Origin: an uncultured Bacteroidales bacterium
Lineage (GTDB): Bacteria > Bacteroidota > Bacteroidia > Bacteroidales > Muribaculaceae
Assembly (NCBI GenBank): GCA_900542185.1
Contig: UQMZ01000026.1
Span: 1 to 49,386 of the forward strand
Reading direction: 5' to 3'
Length of the DNA: 49,386 nt
A program made the translations under genes and the position numbers. How positions within the stretch are numbered: position 1 is the first letter of the stretch; every line of letters starts with the position of its first letter. This document shows, piece by piece, positions 32,783-40,983 of this stretch. A model generated the notes under the pieces. That model saw only the letters and a list, made by a program, of their open reading frames with translations, did not search any database and had not been told where the DNA came from.

Positions 32783-33190
32783 TCACCGTATAACACGAAT
32801 TATTCCTTTATTTTTATCCATTGTCCCTTTCCATGCACATGCCGAAAAGTCAGGAGCTGAAAAATTAATCAGATAACCGAGTTTGAAGTTTGTCAGATAC
32901 ATATACGTATTAAGTTGCTTGATTTCATTGCCGGAAAAAGATCCTATCGATTTGAGTTCGATTACAACTTTATCATCTACTACAAGATCCATTATATACG
33001 CATCTTTAATTTCTACGCCTTTATAAATAGCTGGCAATCGTTTCTGTTGTTCAACCTTATGCCCAAGCTTACGTAATTCATAAGCCATGGCATTTTCATA
33101 GAAAGATTCAAGCAGATGCTTGCCGCAAATACTCTTTACTTCATAGGCAGCCCCGATTATATCGAAACCAATTTTATTAAGATCGTCCAT
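32783..33190 (-). CDS. GxxExxY family protein
   Basis: A 135-residue protein of the GxxExxY family (PD-(D/E)XK-like fold). Typical text: IIGAAYEVKSICGKHLLESF, YENAMAYELRKLGHKVEQQK, IYKGVEIKDAYIMDLVVDD, KVVIELKSIGSF (the ELK of a nuclease-like core) and LNTYMYLTNFKLGYLINF. Family function is unknown; a nucleic-acid-related role is inferred from the fold. It has its own good promoter and is flanked by matching degenerate repeats, as if carried as a small cassette. Confidence 0.9.
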   Translation of the reverse strand: MDDLNKIGFDIIGAAYEVKSICGKHLLESFYENAMAYELRKLGHKVEQQKRLPAIYKGVEIKDAYIMDLVVDDKVVIELKSIGSFSGNEIKQLNTYMYLTNFKLGYLINFSAPDFSACAWKGTMDKNKGIIRVIR

Positions 33191-33216
33191 ATTCCTCCAT
33201 TATGAGAATGCTATGG

Positions 33217-33246
33217 CAAATTTATAATAAAAACAAGATCTTTCAA
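33217..33246 (-). promoter_or_regulatory. Promoter of the GxxExxY gene
   Basis: Minus strand TTG (33246-33244), 19 bases, TAAATTTG (33224-33217); ATG at 33190. Confidence 0.65.
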
Positions 33247-33350
33247 ATTTTAAATGGCACAATCTTCCAAATGAAACCTAATAGCCATACCACCAAGCAG
33301 AGTCTGTGATAGTTCCAGCACCTGCGTCAGCAGAATCTGTGCGAACGGCA

Positions 33351-33500
33351 AAATTAAGTCATAAGTCATAGTGACAAGTGACAAAGTCCATCCCTCGTCA
33401 CTCAGACCTCATACATAGATAAAGTTCTGTGTATATCTGTCAGTTCTGTGCCTGGCAAGGCATTGCTTTGCCGTAAGTTCTGTGACTTGAAAATTTAAAA
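33351..33500. repeat. Degenerate repeat matching the other side of GxxExxY
   Basis: Similar to 32467-32600 in the same orientation, with shared words TTAAGTCA, GACCTCATA, GATAAAGTTCTGTGTA, GCTTTGCCGT and AGTTCTGTGACTTGAAA. The remainder of 33191-33545 shows no gene. Confidence 0.65.
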
Positions 33501-33545
33501 ACATCCCCTGACCATGGCGCGACATTGCATTCTGCTTCTCAATGC

Positions 33546-35075
33546 TCAGTGCTTTTTCTTTTTGCGGCGGCGGCCCATCTTCCAGCCTGAGACGAGCACC
33601 AGTACACACGATGCGCCGGCCAGGAAAATAAAGAGTACGGAAACAGGACCCAACAGACTGTCGTACAGGCGGCCGCTGTGCGCCTCCAGCGCTACGTTCC
33701 AAAGGGACATCGGCTGTCGACTCAGCACCTCCGGCATCTCTGGCAATCCGACCGCGCCCTTGTAATGGTCGAACACCACAATATTGCCGCCGGATACGTC
33801 CCGCGTAAAACCGGACACATCCCGCGTAAAACCGGACACCAGATGATCGCTTATAGGTGGCCCTGGCTTTTTCTTCCTGTATTCCTCGCCGGTAAACCAG
33901 TCATGGATTCTGCCCGACCGCATATCCCACACATACATCCCGCTGAATGAGCCGATCAGCCACTTGCACGGTTCCATTTCCTCGAATACGGTGACCCCCA
34001 TAGGGCTGACCGGTGGTGTCACCTTCGCTCCTGACGGTTCGGGCACGGCGTGAAAACTTTCATCAACCGTATAGAATCCCTCGGATGTGGACAGCAGCCA
34101 GCGGCCCGACATGCTGTCCCATCGGATAGCCCGCAGGCGGTCGTGCCAGAAATTGTCATGATCCAGCGTTGTGCCGGGAATAGCTTTGGTCCGGTTTAAG
34201 ACCAACGGCACCATCAACGGCGGCCGCAGACACGCCCCGGTCACCGCTATCAGCAACGTCAGACCGATAGTCCAGTAACCCACACTGTTATGCCATCTGA
34301 AATTCCATTTCAGCCATCCTGACTGACGCTTCACCTTAGCCACCGCGCTCCGGCGTATGGAATATGGCAAAATGAACACAACTATACCCGTGACGCTCAG
34401 AAAAATAAACACTATGGCAAGCGCATCCACAATCAATACTCCGGGCAAACCGAAAAGCTGCCCGCTATGCAGATGCCATACCGTCTTGAACAGCGACACT
34501 TCATTCTTTGCCCCTGCGGGAGCCTTAAGGCCGACATTTCTGAATAGGGCATCATTCGCAGACTTTACATAAACGTCCGAACGGGTCAGGGCCAGCACTC
34601 CGGCGCTGTCGGACAACAATGCGACGTCTGTAACGCGTTCCGTATTGCCGGGAAGCTCGACCGGTCTCCATCTTTCTCCGTCATGACGCATCAGTCCGGC
34701 CTGTGCGGCTGCGTACAGCTGGCCCGTGCGTGTACGCACCACATTGCGCACATTGCGCCCGTCCATTCCTTTCGGGAAACCCGCGTTGAAGTCGCGGGCA
34801 TCGGCGAGCGACGTGTTGCTGAGCCATATCCCGGCATTGCCGAACAGCAGGACCGTGTCGCCGCCCAACCTCACCGTACCCCGGACCACGCCGTTGTTGT
34901 AGTCTTTGATCCGGTATGAAGACGGCAGCAACTTACGGCTCACGTCGCATCCTGATACCAGATCCCGATGATTCAGTATCAGTCCGGACACGCAGAACAC
35001 AAGCATCAGCACCGCCATCACCAGCCCGAGCCAGCGATGCAATCCGCGCCATGTTATGTGAAAGGGTTTCTTCAT
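33546..35075 (-). CDS. PepSY-associated transmembrane protein
   Basis: A 509-residue inner-membrane protein of the PepSY_TM type. It has an N-terminal helix after WRGLHRWLGLVMAVLMLVF, a periplasmic loop (about 35-215), two middle helices (about 216-240 and 270-290) around LKWNFRWHNSVGYWTIGLTL, a second large loop, and a C-terminal helix (about 478-500). The His residues in WRGLHRWLG and HLHSG resemble haem- or metal-binding positions of PepSY ferric-siderophore reductase relatives, so iron reduction or uptake is plausible but unproven. An in-frame 21-base duplication gives GFTRDVS twice (about 424-437). Divergent from the next membrane protein. Confidence 0.82.
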   Translation of the reverse strand: MKKPFHITWRGLHRWLGLVMAVLMLVFCVSGLILNHRDLVSGCDVSRKLLPSSYRIKDYNNGVVRGTVRLGGDTVLLFGNAGIWLSNTSLADARDFNAGFPKGMDGRNVRNVVRTRTGQLYAAAQAGLMRHDGERWRPVELPGNTERVTDVALLSDSAGVLALTRSDVYVKSANDALFRNVGLKAPAGAKNEVSLFKTVWHLHSGQLFGLPGVLIVDALAIVFIFLSVTGIVVFILPYSIRRSAVAKVKRQSGWLKWNFRWHNSVGYWTIGLTLLIAVTGACLRPPLMVPLVLNRTKAIPGTTLDHDNFWHDRLRAIRWDSMSGRWLLSTSEGFYTVDESFHAVPEPSGAKVTPPVSPMGVTVFEEMEPCKWLIGSFSGMYVWDMRSGRIHDWFTGEEYRKKKPGPPISDHLVSGFTRDVSGFTRDVSGGNIVVFDHYKGAVGLPEMPEVLSRQPMSLWNVALEAHSGRLYDSLLGPVSVLFIFLAGASCVLVLVSGWKMGRRRKKKKH

Positions 35076-35082
35076 CGAGCCG

Positions 35083-35113
35083 CAAAGTTATGAAATTCCC
35101 GCTACACTAACAA
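35083..35113 (-). promoter_or_regulatory. Promoter of the PepSY gene
   Basis: Minus strand TTG (35113-35111), 20 bases, TAACTTTG (35090-35083); ATG at 35075 is only seven bases further, so the mRNA is almost leaderless. Confidence 0.75.
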
Positions 35114-35129
35114 TACTCATTTCAGAGGA

Positions 35130-35160
35130 TTGCGGAGACAACGCCATGTTTGTAATTTTG
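35130..35160 (+). promoter_or_regulatory. Promoter of the divergent membrane-protein gene
   Basis: TTG (35130-35132), 20 bases, TAATTTTG (35153-35160); leader about 46 bases. Confidence 0.75.
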
Positions 35161-35211
35161 CCGTCGAATTTATCAAAGAATTTTCCGTAAACATCATTCA
35201 ATATTACAGAC

Positions 35212-36093
35212 ATGAAGTCACAGACCAAGAAAAAATATCCCTTCAAAGCCATAAGCTCTTTTCTCATCGTATTGTTCCTCATGCCGCTGGGCCACGCGCT
35301 GATGATACTGATGGAGCACTTCATGGAGCCCACCGCACTGCATTATTCGGCATTCGCCATGGGCCTGGTCGGCATGCTGATGGCCATCCGCGGCGTTTTC
35401 GCCAAAGGTGATACGCACCAGACGCTGTGGGGGCTGATCGGAGGTCTGCTGTTCTGGACCGGCTGGGTGGAATTCCTGTTCATGTATTTCGCTAACCGCT
35501 TCGGCACACAGCCGATGCTCGACCCGGTCACAGGCGAGGTCGTGACCAAGCCCGAGTATCTGATTCTGCCGGCGTCGTTCGGCTTCTTCATGCTGATAAT
35601 GGTGATGTACACGTTCAGCACACGCAACGGCTGCAACTTCATCAACTGGTGTCAGCGTCAGCTCCTGAGAGGACGCAAGAACGAAATCTGCGCCCGTCCC
35701 ATGACGCGCCACGTCTCGATCGTGACATTCATGGAATTCAACATGATAATGTGGGCGTCGTATCTGCTGCTGATGTTCTGTTACGACCCGGTGTTCTTAG
35801 GCGACAGTCATCCCGTCACTATCCTGGTCGGCGTGGGATGTTTCATCGGAGCCTGCTTCATGTTCGCCCGTCAACTGCGCATACCCTCCTGGGGAGCCAA
35901 CCTGCGCATGTCCATCGCCACCGTCATCGTGTTCTGGACCCCCGTCGAGATAATGGGCCGCAACAACCTGTTTCAGGAAATCTGGGTCGCACCCCTCGAC
36001 CACGTCACCGAGATGCTGCTTATCCTCTCCGCCTTCATCCTGTTAGGCATCTACATGGTCTACACCTCCCGCCGCAAAAAGAACGCACACTAA
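35212..36093 (+). CDS. Polytopic membrane protein of unknown function
   Basis: A 293-residue protein with about eight hydrophobic helices and no signal peptide cleavage site; after the short basic start MKSQTKKKYPFK the first helix begins. The stretch GLLFWTGWVEFLFMYFANRFG and the loop after it (DPVTGEVVTKPEYL) suggest alternating helices and short loops, and the end is basic (TSRRKKNAH). I do not recognise the family. It is divergent from the PepSY-type protein. Confidence 0.7.
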   Translation: MKSQTKKKYPFKAISSFLIVLFLMPLGHALMILMEHFMEPTALHYSAFAMGLVGMLMAIRGVFAKGDTHQTLWGLIGGLLFWTGWVEFLFMYFANRFGTQPMLDPVTGEVVTKPEYLILPASFGFFMLIMVMYTFSTRNGCNFINWCQRQLLRGRKNEICARPMTRHVSIVTFMEFNMIMWASYLLLMFCYDPVFLGDSHPVTILVGVGCFIGACFMFARQLRIPSWGANLRMSIATVIVFWTPVEIMGRNNLFQEIWVAPLDHVTEMLLILSAFILLGIYMVYTSRRKKNAH

Positions 36094-36117
36094 TCGGCAA
36101 TCCGGACAAGAGGGGAT

Positions 36118-36148
36118 TTGCGGATGTCGAATAATTTGCATACTTTTG
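36118..36148 (+). promoter_or_regulatory. Promoter of the SH3-domain gene
   Basis: TTG (36118-36120), 20 bases, TACTTTTG (36141-36148); leader about 34 bases. Confidence 0.75.
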
Positions 36149-36187
36149 CGCGACAATCATACTCTAACTAACGAATAAATTTACCTT

Positions 36188-36856
36188 ATGGCAAATTTCA
36201 AGACAACAGTAGCCGCTCTTTCCGCCGCCATTGTTATGGCTGTGACGGCATTCTCTGCTTCCGCACAGGAAACAGGCGTTGACGCAGTGTTCGTTTCATC
36301 GGCTACGGCCAACATCCGCCAGCAGCCCTCCACCTCGGCCGCTATCGTGGGAAAAGCATTCTACAACGATTGCTTCGAAATGCTCGGACAAGAGGGTGAC
36401 TGGCTGAAAATACGCAATCCCTTCACCGGTGACGCAGCCTGGCTTTCGTCGTTCGTAGCCTCCGAGGGCAGTTTCCTTATGGAAGGATCTCCATTGTACG
36501 TCAGCTTCAAGGATTCCTCCGCTGCGTATGCTGCCACAGAGTGTAAAGGCAAGGGAAGCAATGAGAAATGCTACACCACCTCCTGGAGCTTCACATACCC
36601 GTCCAAGACTTTTCTCGGGCCGGTCATCATCTGTAAGACGGAAATGACCACCGATGCCAGCGGTCGCTCCAATTCCTTCGAATCATACTTCAAGGGAATA
36701 AGCACGCCGGCTAATATTCTGGTCACGGAATCATGCGACATGGATGGCAACTCCACGGAAAAACTGGACAAGCCCTTCATCATTTCCCATGTCACCGGAA
36801 TGGATGAAGAAGGCATCGTATCGAAAGGCGTCGTCTACAATTTCGAGCAATATTAA
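36188..36856 (+). CDS. Exported SH3-domain protein
   Basis: A 222-residue periplasmic or surface protein with a signal peptide (about 1-26, ending ASAQ). A bacterial SH3 domain follows (about 32-85): VSSATANIRQQPSTSAAIVG, then MLGQEGDWLKIRNPFTGDAAWL. The C-terminal half (about 95-222) is beta-rich and not recognised. Bacterial SH3 domains often bind peptidoglycan peptides, but no enzyme domain is attached here. Single-gene unit with its own promoter and terminator. Confidence 0.8.
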   Translation: MANFKTTVAALSAAIVMAVTAFSASAQETGVDAVFVSSATANIRQQPSTSAAIVGKAFYNDCFEMLGQEGDWLKIRNPFTGDAAWLSSFVASEGSFLMEGSPLYVSFKDSSAAYAATECKGKGSNEKCYTTSWSFTYPSKTFLGPVIICKTEMTTDASGRSNSFESYFKGISTPANILVTESCDMDGNSTEKLDKPFIISHVTGMDEEGIVSKGVVYNFEQY

Positions 36857-36881
36857 GGCATCATACCTTAGATAACCAACA

Positions 36882-36921
36882 AGGACTGACTCCTGCAAAT
36901 GGAATCAGTCCTGATTTTTTC
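36882..36921 (+). terminator. Terminator of the SH3-domain gene
   Basis: Arms AGGACTGA (36882-36889) and TCAGTCCT (36905-36912), followed by GATTTTTTCT. Confidence 0.88.
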
Positions 36922-36971
36922 TAATTTCCAACAAGTTTATCAGGTCCCGGCTTCATCCCGGCTCAGTCGGT

Positions 36972-38345
36972 TCACGAACCGGGAGCCGGCTGAAGATTTC
37001 TCCGTCTGAGCTGCCACAGATAAAGGATGGCTATCACCGTCAGGGTCAGGATTTCGGAGACAGGAATGGCCAGCCACAGCCCCGCGTCGCCCAACAGTAT
37101 TGGCAGCAGGAAGAATCCCGGCACCAGGAACACCACACCGCGCAACAGCATATAGCAGATGGAGCGTGCAGCCCGCTCGCAACTCTGATAGTAGCCGATG
37201 AAGGTGATGTTCAGTGCGAAGAACAAGGCGCACAGACCAAGCAGCGGCAGTCCCTGACGCGCCAGAGCGTATGCAGCCTCGGCCGAATCGAGGAAGATAC
37301 CGGCCAGTGCGGGCGACCATGTCCACATTCCGACTGTTATTGCAACGCCGCAGATGCTGGCGGCGATAATGGACATCCGCAGTGCCTGACGCACCCTGTC
37401 CATCCGGCCGGCCCCGTAGTTATAGCTTATGATAGGCTGCGACGACTGCGCCACGGCGTTGCTGATGGAAAACATCAAGGGGAACAGATAGCAGCCTACG
37501 CTGTAAGCCGCCACGCCTGCCTCGCCCAAATATTTCAGGAACATAAAGTTGCCGGTCACCATGGTGACACCGATGGCCAGCTCAGCGATGAAGGTGGCGA
37601 GTCCTATCTTGGCCATGTATCCCACATTGCGCAACGACAGCCTCAGCGATTTCACCGACATCTTCAGTCGATAGAACTTCAAGGTCTTGGAGAAGAATAT
37701 GAAATATGCCAGCACCATGAGGCCGCCCACGATACAGCTCAGCGAGGTGGCTATCGACGCTCCCTTTATACCCATCGCCAATGGGAACACCATATACCAG
37801 TCCAGGAATATGTTGAGAATGGCCACAATTATCTGGATGGACATCGCATACTTGGGCGATCCGTCAAGGCGTATCAGCATCATTCCGGCACACTGAAGGT
37901 AGAAGAACAGCAGACCGGGCAGCAGCCACAGCAGATAGTCCGTGGCGTTCTGTTCCAGAGCCTCGCTGCATCCCAACGCATAGAGCAGCGGGCGCGTAAA
38001 GAGCAGCGATACCAGTATGACGACGCCGAATATGACGCCGCCGGCTATGTAGGCCTGCGTCATTATGATACGCGCGGCCTTGACGTTTCCCTCGGCCAGC
38101 CGTATGCCGCCGATCACGGAGGCGCCGATGCCGAACATCAGGCCGACTCCCGTGCATACCAAAAACAGCGGCGCCACGATATTGATGGCCGCAAGGGCGT
38201 TGCTGCCCACGCCATGACCCACGAACATGCCGTCGCATATATTCAGCACTGAATTGAACAGCATGCCTATAAGTGTCGGGAAAAACATGGCGAGGAAAAG
38301 GCTCTTGATCCTGCCGTTCCCAAAGTCAAGTTTATCTCTATCCAT
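36972..38345 (-). CDS. MATE family efflux transporter
   Basis: A sodium- or proton-driven multidrug exporter with about 12 membrane helices (457 residues from the chosen start). Family text: LFLAMFFPTLIGMLFNSVLNICDG (in parts), GHGVGSNALAAINIV, and LRNVGYMAKIGLATFIAELA at the start of the second half. An upstream in-frame ATG (38420) exists, but the -7 box at 38391-38384 (TAATTTTG, minus strand) lies downstream of it, so transcription starts after that ATG; the MDRDKLDFG start at 38345 is also the usual MATE beginning. Divergent from an AraC regulator that probably controls it. Confidence 0.9.
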   Translation of the reverse strand: MDRDKLDFGNGRIKSLFLAMFFPTLIGMLFNSVLNICDGMFVGHGVGSNALAAINIVAPLFLVCTGVGLMFGIGASVIGGIRLAEGNVKAARIIMTQAYIAGGVIFGVVILVSLLFTRPLLYALGCSEALEQNATDYLLWLLPGLLFFYLQCAGMMLIRLDGSPKYAMSIQIIVAILNIFLDWYMVFPLAMGIKGASIATSLSCIVGGLMVLAYFIFFSKTLKFYRLKMSVKSLRLSLRNVGYMAKIGLATFIAELAIGVTMVTGNFMFLKYLGEAGVAAYSVGCYLFPLMFSISNAVAQSSQPIISYNYGAGRMDRVRQALRMSIIAASICGVAITVGMWTWSPALAGIFLDSAEAAYALARQGLPLLGLCALFFALNITFIGYYQSCERAARSICYMLLRGVVFLVPGFFLLPILLGDAGLWLAIPVSEILTLTVIAILYLWQLRRRNLQPAPGS

Positions 38346-38383
38346 TTTGCCTGTAATTAAAAAGGGTAATTCCAAACCGGCTG

Positions 38384-38486
38384 CAAAATTAGTAAATATA
38401 TCAGCCATAACCGAGGGCAAAAACGTTATAAAGACAGTACTTTTTATAACAAATTTTGCAATATTGCCGAATTTAAGGTAATTTTA
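38384..38486. promoter_or_regulatory. MATE/AraC divergent control region with inverted-repeat operator
   Basis: Minus: TAATTTTG at 38391-38384 for MATE. Plus: TTG (38456-38458), 20 bases, TAATTTTA (38479-38486) for araC, a slightly imperfect -7. Between them lies an inverted repeat GTTATAAA (38425-38432), 10 bases, TTTATAAC (38443-38450), a likely binding site for the AraC protein. Confidence 0.6.
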
Positions 38487-38494
38487 CACATTCC

Positions 38495-39346
38495 ATGACA
38501 ACAAATAACCCGAATAAACATCACCTCGCACCATATTCGTACGGTCAGGCCGATGCCTCGACATGGCGGTGCGGACAGCCATTGCCGGTGGATGGCTGCC
38601 TTATCATGTTATGCCGCGAAGGCTCGGCCAAGTTCTCAATCAGCTCACGGATCCGCACGTTCCGCCCCGGTCGCATGGCGTTCATCACATTCGACATGGT
38701 CACGGTGCCTCTGCAATTCTCGGACGATTTCAAGGCCGTGTGTCTGCGCATCGGATTTAACGAGACGCTCGACATATTTTATCTGATGACATCCAACCGT
38801 TTCTGGGAGTTTGTATTCAAGTCCACGGTCTTTCCAGTCCCATATCCTCTCCGGGGAATCGTGTCCAACTGGTTCACGATGCTTGAATGGATAGAGGCGA
38901 ACTGTTCGGAGCCTATCCGTTTCGAGACCATGCACAATGAAACCGAGAACCTGATGCACATCATGGCCGACCAGATAGAACGGCGCTTAGGTCAGCTTGG
39001 CGACAACCCGGCCAAGAACCGGGCGTGGGTGCTGGCCAACGACTTCATCGCCATGCTGAGCCGGCATTACGCCAGGCATCACGACGTGGCCTATTACGCC
39101 GACAGGCTCAACATCACCCCCAATTACCTGAACATCATCAACCGTAAATATTTCGGCACCACGGCCAAGGAACAGATCAACATACAGATCGGCCTGGTGG
39201 TCAAGAACCTGCTCGACACCACCGACCTGACCGTAAAGCAGATAGCCGAGCGCCTTCATTACGACGACCCCTCGTACCTGTGCCGCATCTTCCGCAAGCA
39301 GACCGGCATGACGCCCCTCCGGTTCCGCAACCGCATGCGCGACTGA
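38495..39346 (+). CDS. AraC family transcriptional regulator
   Basis: A 283-residue DNA-binding protein. The C-terminal about 100 residues form the double helix-turn-helix of AraC: DVAYYADRLNITPNYLNIIN (first HTH) and LTVKQIAERLHYDDPSYLCR followed by FRKQTGMTPLRFRNRMRD. The N-terminal about 170 residues are a sensing domain that I cannot assign to a ligand. Divergent from the MATE exporter with an inverted-repeat site between them, it most likely regulates that exporter and itself. Confidence 0.92.
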   Translation: MTTNNPNKHHLAPYSYGQADASTWRCGQPLPVDGCLIMLCREGSAKFSISSRIRTFRPGRMAFITFDMVTVPLQFSDDFKAVCLRIGFNETLDIFYLMTSNRFWEFVFKSTVFPVPYPLRGIVSNWFTMLEWIEANCSEPIRFETMHNETENLMHIMADQIERRLGQLGDNPAKNRAWVLANDFIAMLSRHYARHHDVAYYADRLNITPNYLNIINRKYFGTTAKEQINIQIGLVVKNLLDTTDLTVKQIAERLHYDDPSYLCRIFRKQTGMTPLRFRNRMRD

Positions 39347-39420
39347 CACATTCAGCAATTACCAAACACATAGCGGCCAACTGTGGTGGCAGAAAAACTG
39401 CTATTCTCTCGACTTGTCCA

Positions 39421-39456
39421 TTTTCTGACCTATTTTCTGACCTATTTTCTGACCTA
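39421..39456. repeat. Three 12-bp tandem repeats across a stop codon
   Basis: Three perfect copies of TTTTCTGACCTA (39421-39432, 39433-39444, 39445-39456). On the minus strand the last unit supplies the TAG stop of the AlbA_2 gene, and because the unit is 12 bases each further unit adds another in-frame TAG, giving three stops in a row. Confidence 0.85.
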
Positions 39457-40896
39457 TTCAGATAGGAATTTCCAATACCCGCTTCTTGACGAACCTACGC
39501 GTTCAATAACTCCTTCCGATTTAAGTCTTTCTATGTGGAATTGCACGTTTGATGAAGAAATTCCAAGCTGTTCAGATAATGATGCTCTCGTTATCCGGGG
39601 ATTCTCTTTAATCAAAGCTATCAGTCTTTCTCTGGTAGACTTCTTCTCATTCTCGCCATTATTCTCGCCATTCTCGCCAACGCGGCGAGAATCCTTAGCA
39701 GTTGCCAACGGATAAGTGACTGTCGAGATAAGCATATCACTGTCGAACGTGACGGATTTTCCAGTTAATTTCTCCCATCCCAATATCTTGTCGATTCCAT
39801 ACCCGGCGTTTTCAGACAGTTTCGGATGACGGAATAATCTGATTATGCTTGGATTGCGAGGCATTGACAGGATGCGGCTTCGGAACTCGTCAGCAGCAAG
39901 AATGAACCGGCCCGGATTCTGCATCACTATTCTGTCATCGAATACCCTGATAGTCGGATGGGCAGACGCGAAATAATCGGAGTGTGCGCAAAAGTTTACC
40001 AAACCCTCACGAAGACAGAACAGTCGGGAGTTGTCTTCCACACCGAACATGTCTGGGCCTTCCAAATATGGGGCATCTACGAAATTGCGCAAACGGTGCA
40101 TCATCAACTGAAAACTTTCCCAGATGTTTTCCTGCTCCGGCATACGGTAAGTATATCGTTGCGGGGCAGTGGCATACGAATGTCCAGGCACCTCCATGTA
40201 ATCTATCCAAAAATTCGGTAATGCGTCAAGCACTGAGTCTCGCTTACCAAACATCAGGAGACTCCCGTATGACAGTCTACCCGATGAAAGGACAATATTC
40301 AGTTTCCGACAAAATTCCTCATCCCCCAGTGTCGGAAACGACAACGGGCGGTTGAAGTCCCGCAGATAACTGCGGTATGACGCTATGGAATCGGGATTTA
40401 TGTCCTTGAATCCAGAACCGGGGACTTCCATTTCTGATTTCGCGCCGAAAGAAGCATCCCTCACAATCGCATCTATCTCCATGTCCGTAGCGAGAGTGTC
40501 GCCGCTTCCAGTTCTCACGTACACCTCGCCGTTGCTTTTGATGGCAACAGGACGATGGGGCGACAAGGGTATTTCAAAAGCGAGAATATACTTATCATCA
40601 ATCGTAAACTTCAGAGCCTTGCACGATACAGGCGCGTTGAATTTTGTTCTGGAACGCAATGTGGTGACAATATCCTGCTCCAGTTGCTCAGGATTTGCCA
40701 CACCGTTGACAATGAACTCAGAACTGTTTTCCGTTTTCTTCTCTTTCACACCGAGGATAATCCAGCCTCCCGCTGTGTTGGAGAAAGCACTGACGGTTTC
40801 CCACATGGATTTAGGGAGGCCTCCTGAAGCCTCTTTGACCTCAAAGTCATCCCATTCCATATCGTTAAGCCTTGTAAGCAGTTCTTCTTTTGTCAT
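39454..40896 (-). CDS. AlbA_2 (Schlafen-type) domain and winged-helix regulator
   Basis: A 480-residue protein. The N-terminal AlbA_2 domain (about 15-140) has EVKEASGGLPKSMWETVSAF, SNTAGGWIILGVKEK and VYVRTGSGDTLATDMEI. The middle (about 200-400) resembles the ATP-binding/GHKL-like region of related regulators, with LREGLVNFCAHSDYF and RIVMQNPGRF. A charged linker (NGENNGENEKKS) leads to a C-terminal winged HTH (LIKENPRITRASLSEQLGIS). Such proteins are predicted DNA- or RNA-binding transcription regulators of unclear target. The 3' end lies in tandem repeats. Divergent from a Crp/Fnr-like gene. Confidence 0.85.
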   Translation of the reverse strand: MTKEELLTRLNDMEWDDFEVKEASGGLPKSMWETVSAFSNTAGGWIILGVKEKKTENSSEFIVNGVANPEQLEQDIVTTLRSRTKFNAPVSCKALKFTIDDKYILAFEIPLSPHRPVAIKSNGEVYVRTGSGDTLATDMEIDAIVRDASFGAKSEMEVPGSGFKDINPDSIASYRSYLRDFNRPLSFPTLGDEEFCRKLNIVLSSGRLSYGSLLMFGKRDSVLDALPNFWIDYMEVPGHSYATAPQRYTYRMPEQENIWESFQLMMHRLRNFVDAPYLEGPDMFGVEDNSRLFCLREGLVNFCAHSDYFASAHPTIRVFDDRIVMQNPGRFILAADEFRSRILSMPRNPSIIRLFRHPKLSENAGYGIDKILGWEKLTGKSVTFDSDMLISTVTYPLATAKDSRRVGENGENNGENEKKSTRERLIALIKENPRITRASLSEQLGISSSNVQFHIERLKSEGVIERVGSSRSGYWKFLSE

Positions 40897-40915
40897 TCTC
40901 GTTTTTATTGCATTG

Positions 40916-40974
40916 CAAAATTACGAATTTTCTGCGAGATATGCCCCTGATTTCGGAAATATCAGCTAACTTTG
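40916..40974. promoter_or_regulatory. Divergent -7 boxes of the AlbA_2 and Crp/Fnr genes
   Basis: Minus strand TAATTTTG (40923-40916) for the AlbA_2 gene (ATG 40896); plus strand TAACTTTG (40967-40974) for the Crp/Fnr gene (ATG 40984). Clear TTG -33 boxes were not found for either. Confidence 0.55.
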
Positions 40975-40983
40975 TAATACCTT

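Noticed and set aside
38346..38420. Longer N-terminus for the MATE transporter
   Set aside because: The likely -7 promoter box lies downstream of that ATG, and the family start is MDRDKLDFG.
39421..39456. Short tandem repeats considered as a CRISPR remnant
   Set aside because: 12-bp units without spacers; a simple tandem repeat.
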